Positions 18,513 to 28,600 of a stretch of 64,000 nucleotides of DNA are shown piece after piece. This DNA comes from Selenomonas sp. oral taxon 892 str. F0426 (GTDB lineage Bacteria; Bacillota; Negativicutes; Selenomonadales; Selenomonadaceae). Position 1 is the first letter of the stretch, and each line of letters begins with the position of its first letter. The translations under genes were made by a program, and so were the position numbers. The notes beneath the pieces were generated by a model. It had not been told where the DNA came from, made no database searches, and saw only the letters and a program-made list of their open reading frames with translations. The stretch is from contig NZ_KI260546.1 in NCBI RefSeq assembly GCF_000468035.1, forward strand, positions 1 to 64,000, given 5' to 3'.

Positions 18513-19514
18513 ATGGCTGGAGTAAAGTATATATCGCAGGTTGTGTTGGTTGTTCTTTTGCTCTGTTTGATACAGCTGACCGCCGCCTGCGGCACTGTCA
18601 ATAAGGATCGTACGGCAGAAGGCGGATACTCTGTTACGGATATTACGGGACGAACAATTCATTTTGATGCTCCTCCGCAGCGTATTGTTACATTGTCTTC
18701 GACGCTTGATCAAATCGTTCTCTCCGTCCTTCCGCCGGAGCGTATGGTGGCAATCAATGCGAGCATGAAGGAGCATATCAACTCCAATATGGTTGGGATT
18801 GCGGATCAGGTTGAAGAAACAATGCGCCGCCCAAGCGTGGAGTATATTGTCTCTCTGCACCCAGATATTGTCCTGATTGCAGACTGGCAGTATCTTGAGC
18901 TTGCCGATCCGCTGCGGGATGCGGGACTCAAGGTCGTCATTGGGCGAGGCCCTCACAATCTGGCGGAGGTGCGGGATCTCGTCCGTCTCACAACGGATGC
19001 GATTGGAGAGCATCGGCGCGGTGATATATTGCTGTGTAAGATGGATGAAAAACTGGCTGAGATCACGGAGAAGGTGCAGGCGATTCCTGAAAATGAGCGC
19101 AAGACGGTGGTTTTCCTCTCTCTCATGCCTTCATATGGGGGGATTGGGTCCAGTTTTGATGATGCCTGTCACTATGCGGGGGTTATCAATGGCGTTTCTG
19201 CCTATGGACTGCACAATGGGCAGGAGGTGACGAAAGAGGTCATTCTTGCCATCAATCCTGACATTCTGTTCCTGCCGGATTATCCATGGAAGGGAGAGGA
19301 ATGGCTGGCTGCCCATATTCGGAGCTACACAGAGGATCCGGCACTCCAGCCGCTCAAAGCGCTGCAAAACCAGCATCTCGTTACGCCGCGCTCGTCATTC
19401 CTCTACAACTGTTCGCAAGACTTTGTCTATGGGGTGCAGGAGATTGCCTACCGGGTTTATGGGGATGATTTTTATCTGTCGGATGATGCGCACATCTCGG
19501 CAGTTGATGAATAG
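18513..19514 (+). CDS. BtuF/FepB-type ABC substrate-binding lipoprotein (2)
   Basis: A 333-aa binding lipoprotein with a signal ending LTAAC. The start is taken at 18513 (GGGGG five bases upstream); an ATGA overlap with the radical SAM gene at 18495 is the alternative. Lobe 1 has PQRIVTLSSTLDQIVL and LHPDIVLI; lobe 2 has GGIGSSFDDACHYAGVING and INPDILFLP, ending with NCSQDFVYGVQEIAYRVYGDD. These segments recur nearly word for word in the protein at 33735, so the two are recent paralogues. No permease lies beside it; it probably feeds the pair at 34737-36613. Confidence 0.87.
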   Translation: MAGVKYISQVVLVVLLLCLIQLTAACGTVNKDRTAEGGYSVTDITGRTIHFDAPPQRIVTLSSTLDQIVLSVLPPERMVAINASMKEHINSNMVGIADQVEETMRRPSVEYIVSLHPDIVLIADWQYLELADPLRDAGLKVVIGRGPHNLAEVRDLVRLTTDAIGEHRRGDILLCKMDEKLAEITEKVQAIPENERKTVVFLSLMPSYGGIGSSFDDACHYAGVINGVSAYGLHNGQEVTKEVILAINPDILFLPDYPWKGEEWLAAHIRSYTEDPALQPLKALQNQHLVTPRSSFLYNCSQDFVYGVQEIAYRVYGDDFYLSDDAHISAVDE

Positions 19515-19552
19515 GTGTTGTTGTGTGTTTGTGTTTTAGGAGGAAAATTGGA

Positions 19553-21448
19553 ATGAGCGGATATCTTTCAAAGAGAATTATCATGAATATGACGGCGGCA
19601 CTTGCTTTTGGAATTGTGTCCACGGGGCTGGGTCATGCACTTGCTGCGGATGTGGATTCGTCTGCAAGTGAGCATATGCTGGACGAAACCGTCGTTACAG
19701 CAACGCGTACACCCAATAAGGAGCTGAAGACGGACGCTAATGTAACGGTGATTACGGGCAAGGACATCGAACGCCGTCACTATACGGATCTCAAACAGGC
19801 ACTGCGTGACGTGCCGGGTGTTACGGTCAACCAATATGCACAGGCGGGATACAACAACAGCGATGCAGTGTACATCAATGGATCTGATGATGTTGTCGTA
19901 CTTGTCGACGGCGTGCGCCAGAACTATGCGGGAGGGAAGGCAGGATCGATTGTTTCCGCGATGAAAGATCTCGGCGGCATCGACCGCATCGAGGTGCTCC
20001 ATGGATCGGCATCGACGCTCTACGGCTCAGATGCAAAGGGCGGTGTCATCAATATCATTACGAAAAAGACTAAAGGAATGAAGACCACGCTCGGTATCGG
20101 TTACGGCAGCTACAGTCGTCAGCAGTACAGTATCACGAATGCCGGAGGCGTAAATGGATGGGATTGGCGCATCAAATACCAGAAGGATAAGAGCGGTGAC
20201 TTCAAGGACGCACACGGCGATACAACGCCGTCGAAGCTCGATGCAAACTCAGTCGGCGTGCATCTTGGCAAGCAGCTGAGCAAGGCATCCTATCTCGCGT
20301 TTAATCTGCGTTCGTATAAGGACTCGGATCGCTATCAGGCACTCTATGAAAAGCGGATGGGGCAGGCACCGAAGGATGGGGAGTATGATCGTGTCGACGG
20401 GAATCTCATCTGGAATGTGCAGATTGATGATACAACAAAGAATCAGATGTCCATCGCACGCAGCAAATATGACTATATGGCTGGAGGATATGGACTTACC
20501 GTTTGGACAACCAAATTCAGCAATCAGCTTGACAAGAAACTGGGCGATCACCTGCTGACGGCGGGATTCGATTATACAAAGGATGAGACGGATGGAACAC
20601 AGCTGACAAATCGCGGGCTGTTCAACCGCTCCTTCTATTTGCAGGACCAGTGGAACATTCTGCCGGAACTAAAACTGACAGCGGGGATTCGTCATGACAA
20701 TAACTCATCGTTTGGAAGTCACAACAGTCCGAGTGTCAGCCTCGGCTATGACATTGATCCCGTGACGCACGCCTATGCGTCGTACAGTGCATACTTCCTG
20801 ACACCGAGCCCAAGTAATCTGTACAGCACCCGTTATGGAAATCCGAATCTCAAGCCTGAGTCCGGAAACACGAAGGAAGTCGGTATTGCACGTGATTTCG
20901 GAAGGGGACTTAGTCTTACGGCGAGTTACTTTAAGAGGCATTCCAAGGATCGCATTGGATATAACGGCGGAACCGGAAAGTATGCAAATGTCGGAGATGA
21001 GGACGCACATGGATGGTCGCTGCAGCTCGCAAAGCGTGTCGACTCGCATCTGCGGGCACGTCTCGGCTATACGCGGACCCATGTTGGTGCAACAGCGCAG
21101 CGTCAGTTTAACGTAGACGGTTATATGCCGAAGGATCAGTGGAACATTGGTGTCGATTATGTCAACCGTGCATTCGATGCCTCGCTGCTCGCACGCGGAA
21201 TCGTCGGTCGCCCGGGGCCGTCCGATGCGATTGGTAAATTCTTCCCAACCGATAACTACTGGGTGGTTGATCTGGCGATGAACTACAAGGTTGCTGAGGA
21301 GACGAAGGTCTATCTGAAGGTCAACAATATCTTCAACCAGTTCTATGCCGAGCACTCCAATGCCCGTATAAGCTGGTGGGGGGCTGCCGAACAGTGGTGG
21401 ACGGCCCCCGGACGCAACTTTATGATCGGTGTGGAGCAGAGCTTTTAA
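19553..21448 (+). CDS. TonB-dependent outer-membrane receptor (2)
   Basis: A 631-aa receptor. The ATG at 19553 follows TAGGAGGAAAATTGGA; the open frame from 19523 is not used. A signal peptide ending around HALAAD precedes the TonB-box-like ETVVTATRTPNKEL, the plug with RIEVLHGSASTLYGSDAKGGVINI, and a barrel ending in FMIGVEQSF. It is closely similar along its whole length to the receptor at 40532, a duplication within the island. The gene ends the first receptor/binding-protein run and the chelatase genes follow. Confidence 0.92.
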   Translation: MSGYLSKRIIMNMTAALAFGIVSTGLGHALAADVDSSASEHMLDETVVTATRTPNKELKTDANVTVITGKDIERRHYTDLKQALRDVPGVTVNQYAQAGYNNSDAVYINGSDDVVVLVDGVRQNYAGGKAGSIVSAMKDLGGIDRIEVLHGSASTLYGSDAKGGVINIITKKTKGMKTTLGIGYGSYSRQQYSITNAGGVNGWDWRIKYQKDKSGDFKDAHGDTTPSKLDANSVGVHLGKQLSKASYLAFNLRSYKDSDRYQALYEKRMGQAPKDGEYDRVDGNLIWNVQIDDTTKNQMSIARSKYDYMAGGYGLTVWTTKFSNQLDKKLGDHLLTAGFDYTKDETDGTQLTNRGLFNRSFYLQDQWNILPELKLTAGIRHDNNSSFGSHNSPSVSLGYDIDPVTHAYASYSAYFLTPSPSNLYSTRYGNPNLKPESGNTKEVGIARDFGRGLSLTASYFKRHSKDRIGYNGGTGKYANVGDEDAHGWSLQLAKRVDSHLRARLGYTRTHVGATAQRQFNVDGYMPKDQWNIGVDYVNRAFDASLLARGIVGRPGPSDAIGKFFPTDNYWVVDLAMNYKVAEETKVYLKVNNIFNQFYAEHSNARISWWGAAEQWWTAPGRNFMIGVEQSF

Positions 21449-21479
21449 CCGATATTTTGTGCGGAGGAAACAAGGGAGA

Positions 21480-21504
21480 GCTATGGCAATTTGACCGCCA
21501 TAGC
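21480..21504 (+). repeat. Hairpin between receptor 2 and the chelatase genes
   Basis: GCTATGGC (21480-21487) and GCCATAGC (21497-21504) form a perfect 8-bp stem with a 9-base loop, followed by GCTTTCCTTCC rather than a clean T-run. It may be a weak terminator or a processing site that lowers the expression of the enzymes relative to the transporter genes. Confidence 0.6.
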
Positions 21505-21533
21505 GCTTTCCTTCCTCATGAAAGGAAATATGA

Positions 21534-22565
21534 ATGAAGAAGAGGGTAACATACCCATTTACAGCTATTGTTGGACAGGAGGAGATGAAGAAGGCGCTCC
21601 TGCTCAGCGTTGTCATGCCGTCGCTTGGCGGTGTGCTGATCAAGGGCGAGAAAGGGACGGCGAAATCCACTGCTGTTCGTGCTGCTGCAGCACTCCTGCC
21701 GAATTTGCGGGCGGTGACCGGCTGTGCCTGTCACTGTGATCCGTCGCTGCCGGATCTCTACTGTGATGCCTGCCGTGCAAGGCGGGGATTCGGAGAAGAG
21801 CTCAGGGCAGAGGAAATTCCGATGCGTGTGGTGGAACTGCCCGTCAGTGCGACGGAGGACCGCGTGGTTGGAACACTCGACATGGAGGCAGCGATTCAGC
21901 ACGGGCGCAAGGAATTCGAGCCAGGCATTTTGGCGGCGGCGAACCGCAACATCCTCTATGTAGATGAGATCAATCTGCTCGAGGATCATATCGTCGACAT
22001 TCTGCTCGACTCTGCGGCAATGGGTGTCAACACTGTGGAGCGTGAGGGCATCTCCTATGCCCATCCGGCGCGCTTCGTTCTCGTTGGGACGATGAATCCG
22101 GAGGAGGGGGACATCCGCCCGCAGCTCCTCGATCGTTTTGCGCTCTCCGTGATCGTTGCAGGTGAATGTGAAGCCGAGACGCGCGTTGAGGTGATTCGCC
22201 GCAGGATTGCCTATGAGCGCGATCCCGATGCCTTTGCTGAGGCCTATGCAGGCGCCCAGCAGGAGCTGCGTGAACAGATCACTGCGGCGCGTGCGCGTGT
22301 CGCCCACGTGGCGGTGCCGGATGAAATCCTCGGCTATGCAGCTCAGATCTCGTTGGCGCTCGGCGTCGACGGACACCGTGCGGATATTACGCTGATCAAG
22401 GCAGGCATTGCTCATGCAGCGCTTGCAGGACGCATGGCGGTGACGGCAGAGGATCTGCAGCGCGTCAGCCGTCTCGTCCTCGCACACCGTATGCGCCGCC
22501 GTCCTTTCGAGGAAGGGGCGGTCGACTGGAGTGCGGTGGATGCGATCTTGGGAGAAAGTGCATAA
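21534..22565 (+). CDS. ChlI/BchI-type chelatase AAA+ subunit
   Basis: An AAA+ ATPase of the magnesium/cobalt chelatase small-subunit family, 343 aa. It has Walker [10 protein letters not shown] near residue 38, a cysteine finger ([20 protein letters not shown]) typical of the long ChlI-like proteins of non-photosynthetic microbes, Walker [13 protein letters not shown] and the sensor-like [19 protein letters not shown]. It would form a hexamer that, with the next gene's product, drives the CobN-like subunit. A site AAAGGA lies upstream of the ATG. No bch or chl pigment genes accompany it. Confidence 0.9.
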   Translation: MKKRVTYPFTAIVGQEEMKKALLLSVVMPSLGGVLIKGEKGTAKSTAVRAAAALLPNLRAVTGCACHCDPSLPDLYCDACRARRGFGEELRAEEIPMRVVELPVSATEDRVVGTLDMEAAIQHGRKEFEPGILAAANRNILYVDEINLLEDHIVDILLDSAAMGVNTVEREGISYAHPARFVLVGTMNPEEGDIRPQLLDRFALSVIVAGECEAETRVEVIRRRIAYERDPDAFAEAYAGAQQELREQITAARARVAHVAVPDEILGYAAQISLALGVDGHRADITLIKAGIAHAALAGRMAVTAEDLQRVSRLVLAHRMRRRPFEEGAVDWSAVDAILGESA

Positions 22566-22587
22566 GTAGCTTTTCGGAGGAAAAAAC

Positions 22588-24498
22588 TTGGATACTCCGC
22601 GTTATCCGCTGACTGCCGTTGTCGGGCAGGAGCACGCACGGCGCGCACTTTCGATTGCGCTCATCAACCCGCGTGCGGGAGGCCTCCTGATCTCCGGCAC
22701 GCGGGGCACGGCAAAATCCGTTCTCGTTCGTGCGGCAGCACCGTTTACACCAGCTGGAAAAATTACGGAACTGCCGCTTGGAGCGTCGGAGGATATGATC
22801 TTCGGCACAATCGACGTGGAGACGGCCCTGCAAAAAGGCGAGCGGCGCCTGCGGCACGGCCTGCTGCATCGTGCACGCAATACCTTTCTCTATATGGACG
22901 AGGTCAACCTCCTGCGTGAGGATATTCTGTCTACGGTTTTGAAATGCGCAGGGGATGGTTCTTTTCGCCTCGAGCGGGACGGGCTGTCGTTCACCGAGGA
23001 GGTTTCCTACACGCCTGTCGGCACGATGGATCCCGCAGAGGGCACGCTTCGCCCTGCTCTGCTGGATTCTTTCGGCATGTTTGTGACGATGGAGGAGGAG
23101 GGGGACGCGGCGCAGCGAAGTGAGATCGCCGCACGTGTACTCGCATACGAGCGCGATCCGGCATCCTTTCATGCCTCCTATGCTGCGCAGGAGGAGGCAT
23201 TCGGAGCGATGATCAGCCGTGCCCGCGCATTGCTGCCGCGCGTAGAGGCCCCGTCTGCCATTCTCCATTTTGCGGCCGCCTGTGCTGCGCGTGCATGTTG
23301 TGTCGGCAACCATGCGGAGATTTATCTCATCGAGGCGGCGTGTGCGATTGCAGCGCTCGCAGGAAGATCGTTCGTCATGCCTGCGGATGTGGAGGAAGCC
23401 GCGGAGTTCGTGCTCGTGCATCGGATGAGCCGCCCGCAGGAGGAACAGCAGCCGCCGCCCGATGCTGGAAATACACCGGAGCAGGGCGGGAATGACTTGC
23501 CGAATGAGCCGCAGGAAGCACCTTCTCCGCAGGATGACGGAGGGGCGGAGAGTCCTCATGAAGTCTCGTCGGAGAACGAATCCCAGAATGCTCCTCAGGA
23601 CCGGGAGGACGATCCGTCCTCGCCGGAGGAGACGCATGCAGATGGAGACGATCGTGTCGCAGCACCGCTTGAGAACATCATGGCGCGACTCTCGCTCCTC
23701 TCCATGACGATGCGTGCGCAGGGAGGAAAGAGCGGAAAGCGCGACATTGTTCAGACGCATACGGCGGACGGACGCTGTCTGCGCACGGAACTGCCGCGTT
23801 CTGGTGCCCGGCTCGATCTCGCGCTCTCCGCGACGCTGCGTGCAGCAGCCCCGTATCAACGCACGCGTCAGGGAACGCAGACGGTTGTGATCCGTCCTGA
23901 GGATGTGCGTGTTTGGGTGCGTGCGAAACGCGCGGCAGCAAATATTCTTTTTCTTGTCGATGCGAGCGGTTCGATGGGAGCACGCGAGCGCATGAGGATG
24001 GTGAAGGGCGCGATCCTTGCCCTCCTGCAGGATGCATATCAAAAGCGCGACCGCGTGGGGCTGATTGCCTTTCGGCGGGATCGTGCGGAGACACTCCTCC
24101 CCATGACACGCAGCGTGGAACTGGCGGAAAAGCAGCTGCGCGATCTGCCGACGGGCGGACGGACGCCGCTTGCCGAAGGGCTCGCCTGTGCTCTGCAAAC
24201 GCTGCGAGAACTGGAGCGCAAAGGCTGTGAGAAAACCGTGCTTGTCCTGATCACGGATGGTCGGACGAATGCGGCGCGGGATGGAGATGACGGCGTACAG
24301 CGTGCCCTGTGCGCAGCGGAAGAGATCGCAGGAACGCAGGCACTCACGCTTGTTCTTGATACGGAGCGCGGTGTGCCGCGGGTTGGGGCTGCACCGGAGA
24401 TTGCCCGCCGCATGGAGGCGCGTTATTATACGTTGGAACAGCTCTCAGCTGAGGGGGTGCTCGAGATTGTCCGCGCATCCCGCAGCATGCAGATGTGA
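22588..24498 (+). CDS. ChlD/BchD-type chelatase subunit (AAA+ plus vWA)
   Basis: A 636-aa protein starting at TTG behind TCGGAGGAAAA. Residues 1-290 are an AAA+ domain (SGTRGTAKSVLV, FLYMDEVNLLRED) homologous to the previous gene. Residues about 290-360 are a Pro/Glu/Asp-rich linker. Residues about 440-630 are a von Willebrand A domain with the metal-ion site DASGSMG near residue 458 and a later TDGRTNAA. This is the D-subunit layout of class I chelatases. Its Walker A is kept, unlike many D subunits, so it may hydrolyse ATP itself. Confidence 0.9.
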   Translation: MDTPRYPLTAVVGQEHARRALSIALINPRAGGLLISGTRGTAKSVLVRAAAPFTPAGKITELPLGASEDMIFGTIDVETALQKGERRLRHGLLHRARNTFLYMDEVNLLREDILSTVLKCAGDGSFRLERDGLSFTEEVSYTPVGTMDPAEGTLRPALLDSFGMFVTMEEEGDAAQRSEIAARVLAYERDPASFHASYAAQEEAFGAMISRARALLPRVEAPSAILHFAAACAARACCVGNHAEIYLIEAACAIAALAGRSFVMPADVEEAAEFVLVHRMSRPQEEQQPPPDAGNTPEQGGNDLPNEPQEAPSPQDDGGAESPHEVSSENESQNAPQDREDDPSSPEETHADGDDRVAAPLENIMARLSLLSMTMRAQGGKSGKRDIVQTHTADGRCLRTELPRSGARLDLALSATLRAAAPYQRTRQGTQTVVIRPEDVRVWVRAKRAAANILFLVDASGSMGARERMRMVKGAILALLQDAYQKRDRVGLIAFRRDRAETLLPMTRSVELAEKQLRDLPTGGRTPLAEGLACALQTLRELERKGCEKTVLVLITDGRTNAARDGDDGVQRALCAAEEIAGTQALTLVLDTERGVPRVGAAPEIARRMEARYYTLEQLSAEGVLEIVRASRSMQM

Positions 24499-24522
24499 TT
24501 GCACAGGAGGTCATCAGACATC

Positions 24523-25623
24523 GTGGAACTGGCCAAGCTGACAACGGGGGACGTTGCTTACCGATATGACAAGAGCATTGCACTGTTCTTTTCCGGTGCA
24601 CGCAAGGTGCTCAGCACATCGCTTTACAACGGGGGATACCATGAGGACTTTACAGCGGTGTTCAACCGCGATATGACGCAGGGGGCAGGCATGCCCTGTG
24701 AGGAGTTCGCTTCAACCTATGTGGAGAGCATGCGCATCGTTGCGCAGAGGATCGGTCTGGATCCGGATCGTACGACGGGGATGGGGACAGCCGCACAGAT
24801 GGAGAACGTCTCCATACAGTCGCGCAGCTACAAGGAACTTACAGTGACTGCCATTGTAACGGGAGGTGTGGAGACCAACGGAGGACGTGTCGGCGATCCG
24901 GCATCGTATTACAAGACTGTTCCGAAGAAATGCGGAACGATCAACATCATCCTTGTGATCGACGCAGATCTGCCGCCGGGGATTCTCGCACGTGCACTCG
25001 TTACCTGCACCGAGGCAAAGACAGCGGCGCTGCAGGAGCTCATGGCAGACAGCCGGTACTCGTGTGGGCTTGCAACGGGCTCCGGCACAGATCAGACGAT
25101 CATTGTCGCCAATGCGGAGTCCACCCTGTACTTCGAGGGGGCAGGCAAGCATTCCAAACTCGGCGAGCTGATCGGACAGGCGGTGATCGCGGCGGTCAAG
25201 GAGACGCTCGCAAAGCAGTCGGGGCTCACTCCCGCACATCAGCATAATCTTCTGCGTCGTCTGCGTCGTTTCGGCATTACCGGAGACTCTCTCTGGCACG
25301 ACTATGAGGCACGAGGCGTGACGAGGCGTCTCATCAAACCTCAGTTTCTCCAGATGCTCCATGCAGTGGGGGAACATTCGGGGGGATTTGCCCTTGGTGT
25401 GGGCTATATCCACCTCTATGACGAATTCCTGTGGGGGTTGCTGACAGAGGAGGAAACATGCGCAGCAGGCGGGCGTCTCCTCACGGAGATGGCGCACTGT
25501 GCTGGTGTGCCTCTACCGGCAGTGCCTCAGGGGGGAGAGTCCTATATGGACGCGATGGCAACATTCCTTGTAGATTCTGTTTGTGTGAGGGCAGAGGAGC
25601 TGCCGGAAGGAGAGACGTTATGA
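24523..25623 (+). CDS. cbiZ: CbiZ-like adenosylcobinamide amidohydrolase
   Basis: CbiZ enzymes cut the amide bond of corrinoid side chains so an imported corrinoid can be rebuilt with another lower ligand. The 366-aa protein has the family's VLSTSLYNGGY start, VTGGVETNGGRVGDP, the TCTEAKTAALQEL helix, the ATGSGTDQTIIV motif and GKHSKLGELIG. About 120 further C-terminal residues are not assigned. The GTG at 24523 follows AGGAGG by 12 bases. Its stop overlaps the CobN-like start (ATGA), so the two are coupled. The match is by motif memory; the activity on this island's substrate is inferred. Confidence 0.78.
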   Translation: MELAKLTTGDVAYRYDKSIALFFSGARKVLSTSLYNGGYHEDFTAVFNRDMTQGAGMPCEEFASTYVESMRIVAQRIGLDPDRTTGMGTAAQMENVSIQSRSYKELTVTAIVTGGVETNGGRVGDPASYYKTVPKKCGTINIILVIDADLPPGILARALVTCTEAKTAALQELMADSRYSCGLATGSGTDQTIIVANAESTLYFEGAGKHSKLGELIGQAVIAAVKETLAKQSGLTPAHQHNLLRRLRRFGITGDSLWHDYEARGVTRRLIKPQFLQMLHAVGEHSGGFALGVGYIHLYDEFLWGLLTEEETCAAGGRLLTEMAHCAGVPLPAVPQGGESYMDAMATFLVDSVCVRAEELPEGETL

Positions 25624-28600
25624 AGATTGCGCTCTACACCAACATTCTGCGCGTTACTGTGCTCGCACGCCGATGCACCGCCTATATGGAGGAACCCGAG
25701 GTGTGCGTCTGCCCTGTCAGCGGCATGGACGATTGGAATGCGATGCGCGCAGAGGCAGATCTCCACATCTTCCTCTGGATGGGCACAGGACTCGACAATG
25801 ACTTCTTGAAAAAGGCGTCACGCAATTTGCAGAGGAATCGGACGCCGCACCTGATCGTCGTGGACAATGCCGATCATGATAAGGTGACATATGGGTTCTC
25901 GGAGGAGCAGATTCAGACGGCATGGGCATATTTTCGCTATGACGGCGAGGAGAATATGCGCAATCTTTTTTACTGGCTCGGCAGCGCGTTTGGCGGGCTT
26001 GCCTGCACAGCAGAGCCGCCGCGTCCGCTCGCGTGGAACGGCGTCTACCATCCGGACTGGGCGGGGGATCCCGAGGACATCGCGGGATATCTCGCCTCGC
26101 ATTATGAGGAAGGGCGTCCGACGGTCGGCATGATCTTCTACCGTTCGGAATGGATTACGGGGGACTTCACCTACCATACTGCGCTCGTTCGTGCAATCGA
26201 GGCGGAGGGGATGAACGCGGTCGCTGTGTTTTCCAATTCCTACCGTGACGAACGCGTAGAGTCGCCGACGTTGATGGATGCGATCCGCAAGTACTTCTGC
26301 AGGGATGGAGAGTCCTTTGTCGACGTGATCATCAGCACGATGAAGTTCTCTATCAAGGCAGGCGGCACGCGCATTGAGGATCTCTATGAACTCGGCGTGC
26401 CCATTCTCGAGGCGTATACGGTACTTGCAGAAAAGGAAGAGTGGGAGCGCTCTCCGGCGGGACTCGACCCTATGGAGGTCTCAATGAGCGTTGCCATGCC
26501 GGAGTTTGACGGCGTGATCCATGCTGTGCCGGTCGCAGCGAAGGTGCGCGACGAGTATGGTGAGATCAGCTATGCGGCACTCGATGAGCGTATGGAGCGG
26601 ATCGCGCGCAAGGCACGCAAGTGGGCGGCGCTGCGGCATAAGCCGAACGCGGAGAAGAAGATTGCCATTGTTTTCCACAACTATCCGCCGACGAATGCGA
26701 ACATCGGAAGCGCTGCGGGGCTTGATTCGCCGGAGAGCGTGCTTCGTCTGCTCGCGGCAATGCGTACGGCGGGCTATCTTATGGATGAGATTCCGGAGAG
26801 CAGCAAGGCGTTTATGAAGCTGCTGACGGATCACGCGACGAATGACCGCCGCTTTATGAGCGCGGCACAGGCAAAGTCTGCCGATGGACAGCTGACGGCA
26901 GAGCAGTATCGCGCATTTTTCACAGAGCTGCCGGAGCAGGTGCGATCGCAGCTGACAAAGGACTGGGGCGATGCACCCGGCGATGTGTTCAACTATGACG
27001 GGACCCTGCTCATCCCGGGCACGCTGAACGGGAATCTGTTCATCACGGTGCAGCCACCGCGCGGGTTTGGTGAGGATCCGGGGAAACTCCTGCATTCACC
27101 GGATGCTGCACCGACGCATCACTACATCGGGTACTATCACTGGCTGCGTGACATCTGGCAGGCGGATGCTGTGATCCACGTCGGAACGCACGGATCGCTC
27201 GAGTGGCTGCCGGGAAAGAGCACCGGACTGTCCAATACCTGCTATCCGGATGTGTCGCTGGGCGATCTGCCCGACATCTACCCCTACTGGATCACGATTG
27301 TTGGGGAGGGGATTCAGGCGAAGCGCCGCGGTGCGGCATGCCTCATCAGCCATCTCTCGCCGCCGATGCAGCTGGCAGGAGGATTCGAGGAACTCGAAGA
27401 GCTCGAGCAGGCTCTCGATGAGTACGTCCACTTCCGTGCGACGCAGCCGGACAATATTGAGGCTGCGCAGGATATCGTCCGTGAAAAGGCGGCCGCCTGC
27501 CATTTTGAGGATGAGATTGATGAGGGCGATGACTTTGACGATTATACGGCGCGCCTCCACAACTATGTGACAGACATCAAGAACATGCAGATTCGCACGG
27601 GCTTGCACATTCTCGGGCGTGCCCCCGAGGGTGAGGGACTGATCGACTTCCTGTGCGCACTTGTGCGCATGGAACATGGGGGGGAGAAATCCCTCGTTCG
27701 CCTGCTTGCCGCGCAGGCAGGCTATGACTATGAGGAACTCCTCACACACAGCGAGCGTATGACGGCAGATGGGATGACCTATGGCAGGAAACTGGACGCG
27801 GTCGAGGCAGAGATGCGCGCGCTCATCTCCTTCCTTGCAGCACATGACTATGCACCGGATGCCATCGAGCAGGCAATGGCACTTCCCAGGATTGCCGCTG
27901 CCTCTGCGGAGGTGCGTGCATCATTTTCCCATGCATTGCACGAGATTGTGGAGGATATGGTGCCGCGTCTGCGCCGTACAGAGGGGGAGATTACGGAGAC
28001 GCTGCGTGCGCTCACAGGCAGATACATCGAGCCAAGCCCTGCGGGAGCACCGACGACAAACGGCGTGGATGTGCTCCCAACGGGGCGGAATTTCTACGGT
28101 CTCGACCCGCGCTGTATGCCGACGCCTGCTGCATGGGAGTACGGAAAACAGCTCGGTGATGCCCTCATCGAGCAGTATATCAGCGATGAGGGGCGCTATC
28201 CGGAGGCAGTTGGGATTGTCTTCTGGGCGGGCTCGAATATGCGCAGCCACGGGCAGTGCATCGCAGAGCTCTTCTATCTCATGGGGGTGCGTCCCATATG
28301 GCTGCGTCCCTCGCAGCGTGTCTGCGGTCTCGAGGTCATCCCCATCGCGGAGCTGAAGCGGCCCCGTATCGATGTGACGGCACGCATCAGCGGACTGTTT
28401 CGCGATGCCGTTCCGAATGCGGTGCATTGGGTCGATGAGGCAGTGCGCATGGTGCGCGATCTCGATGAGAGCGACGAGGAGAACTATGTGCGCAAGCATG
28501 TTCTCGCAGATACCGCTTGGCTTGAGGAGCAGGGGGAGAAGCGAGAGAGTGCATGGGAACGCGCCTCCGTACGCATCTTTGGCGACCCACCGGGTGCGTA

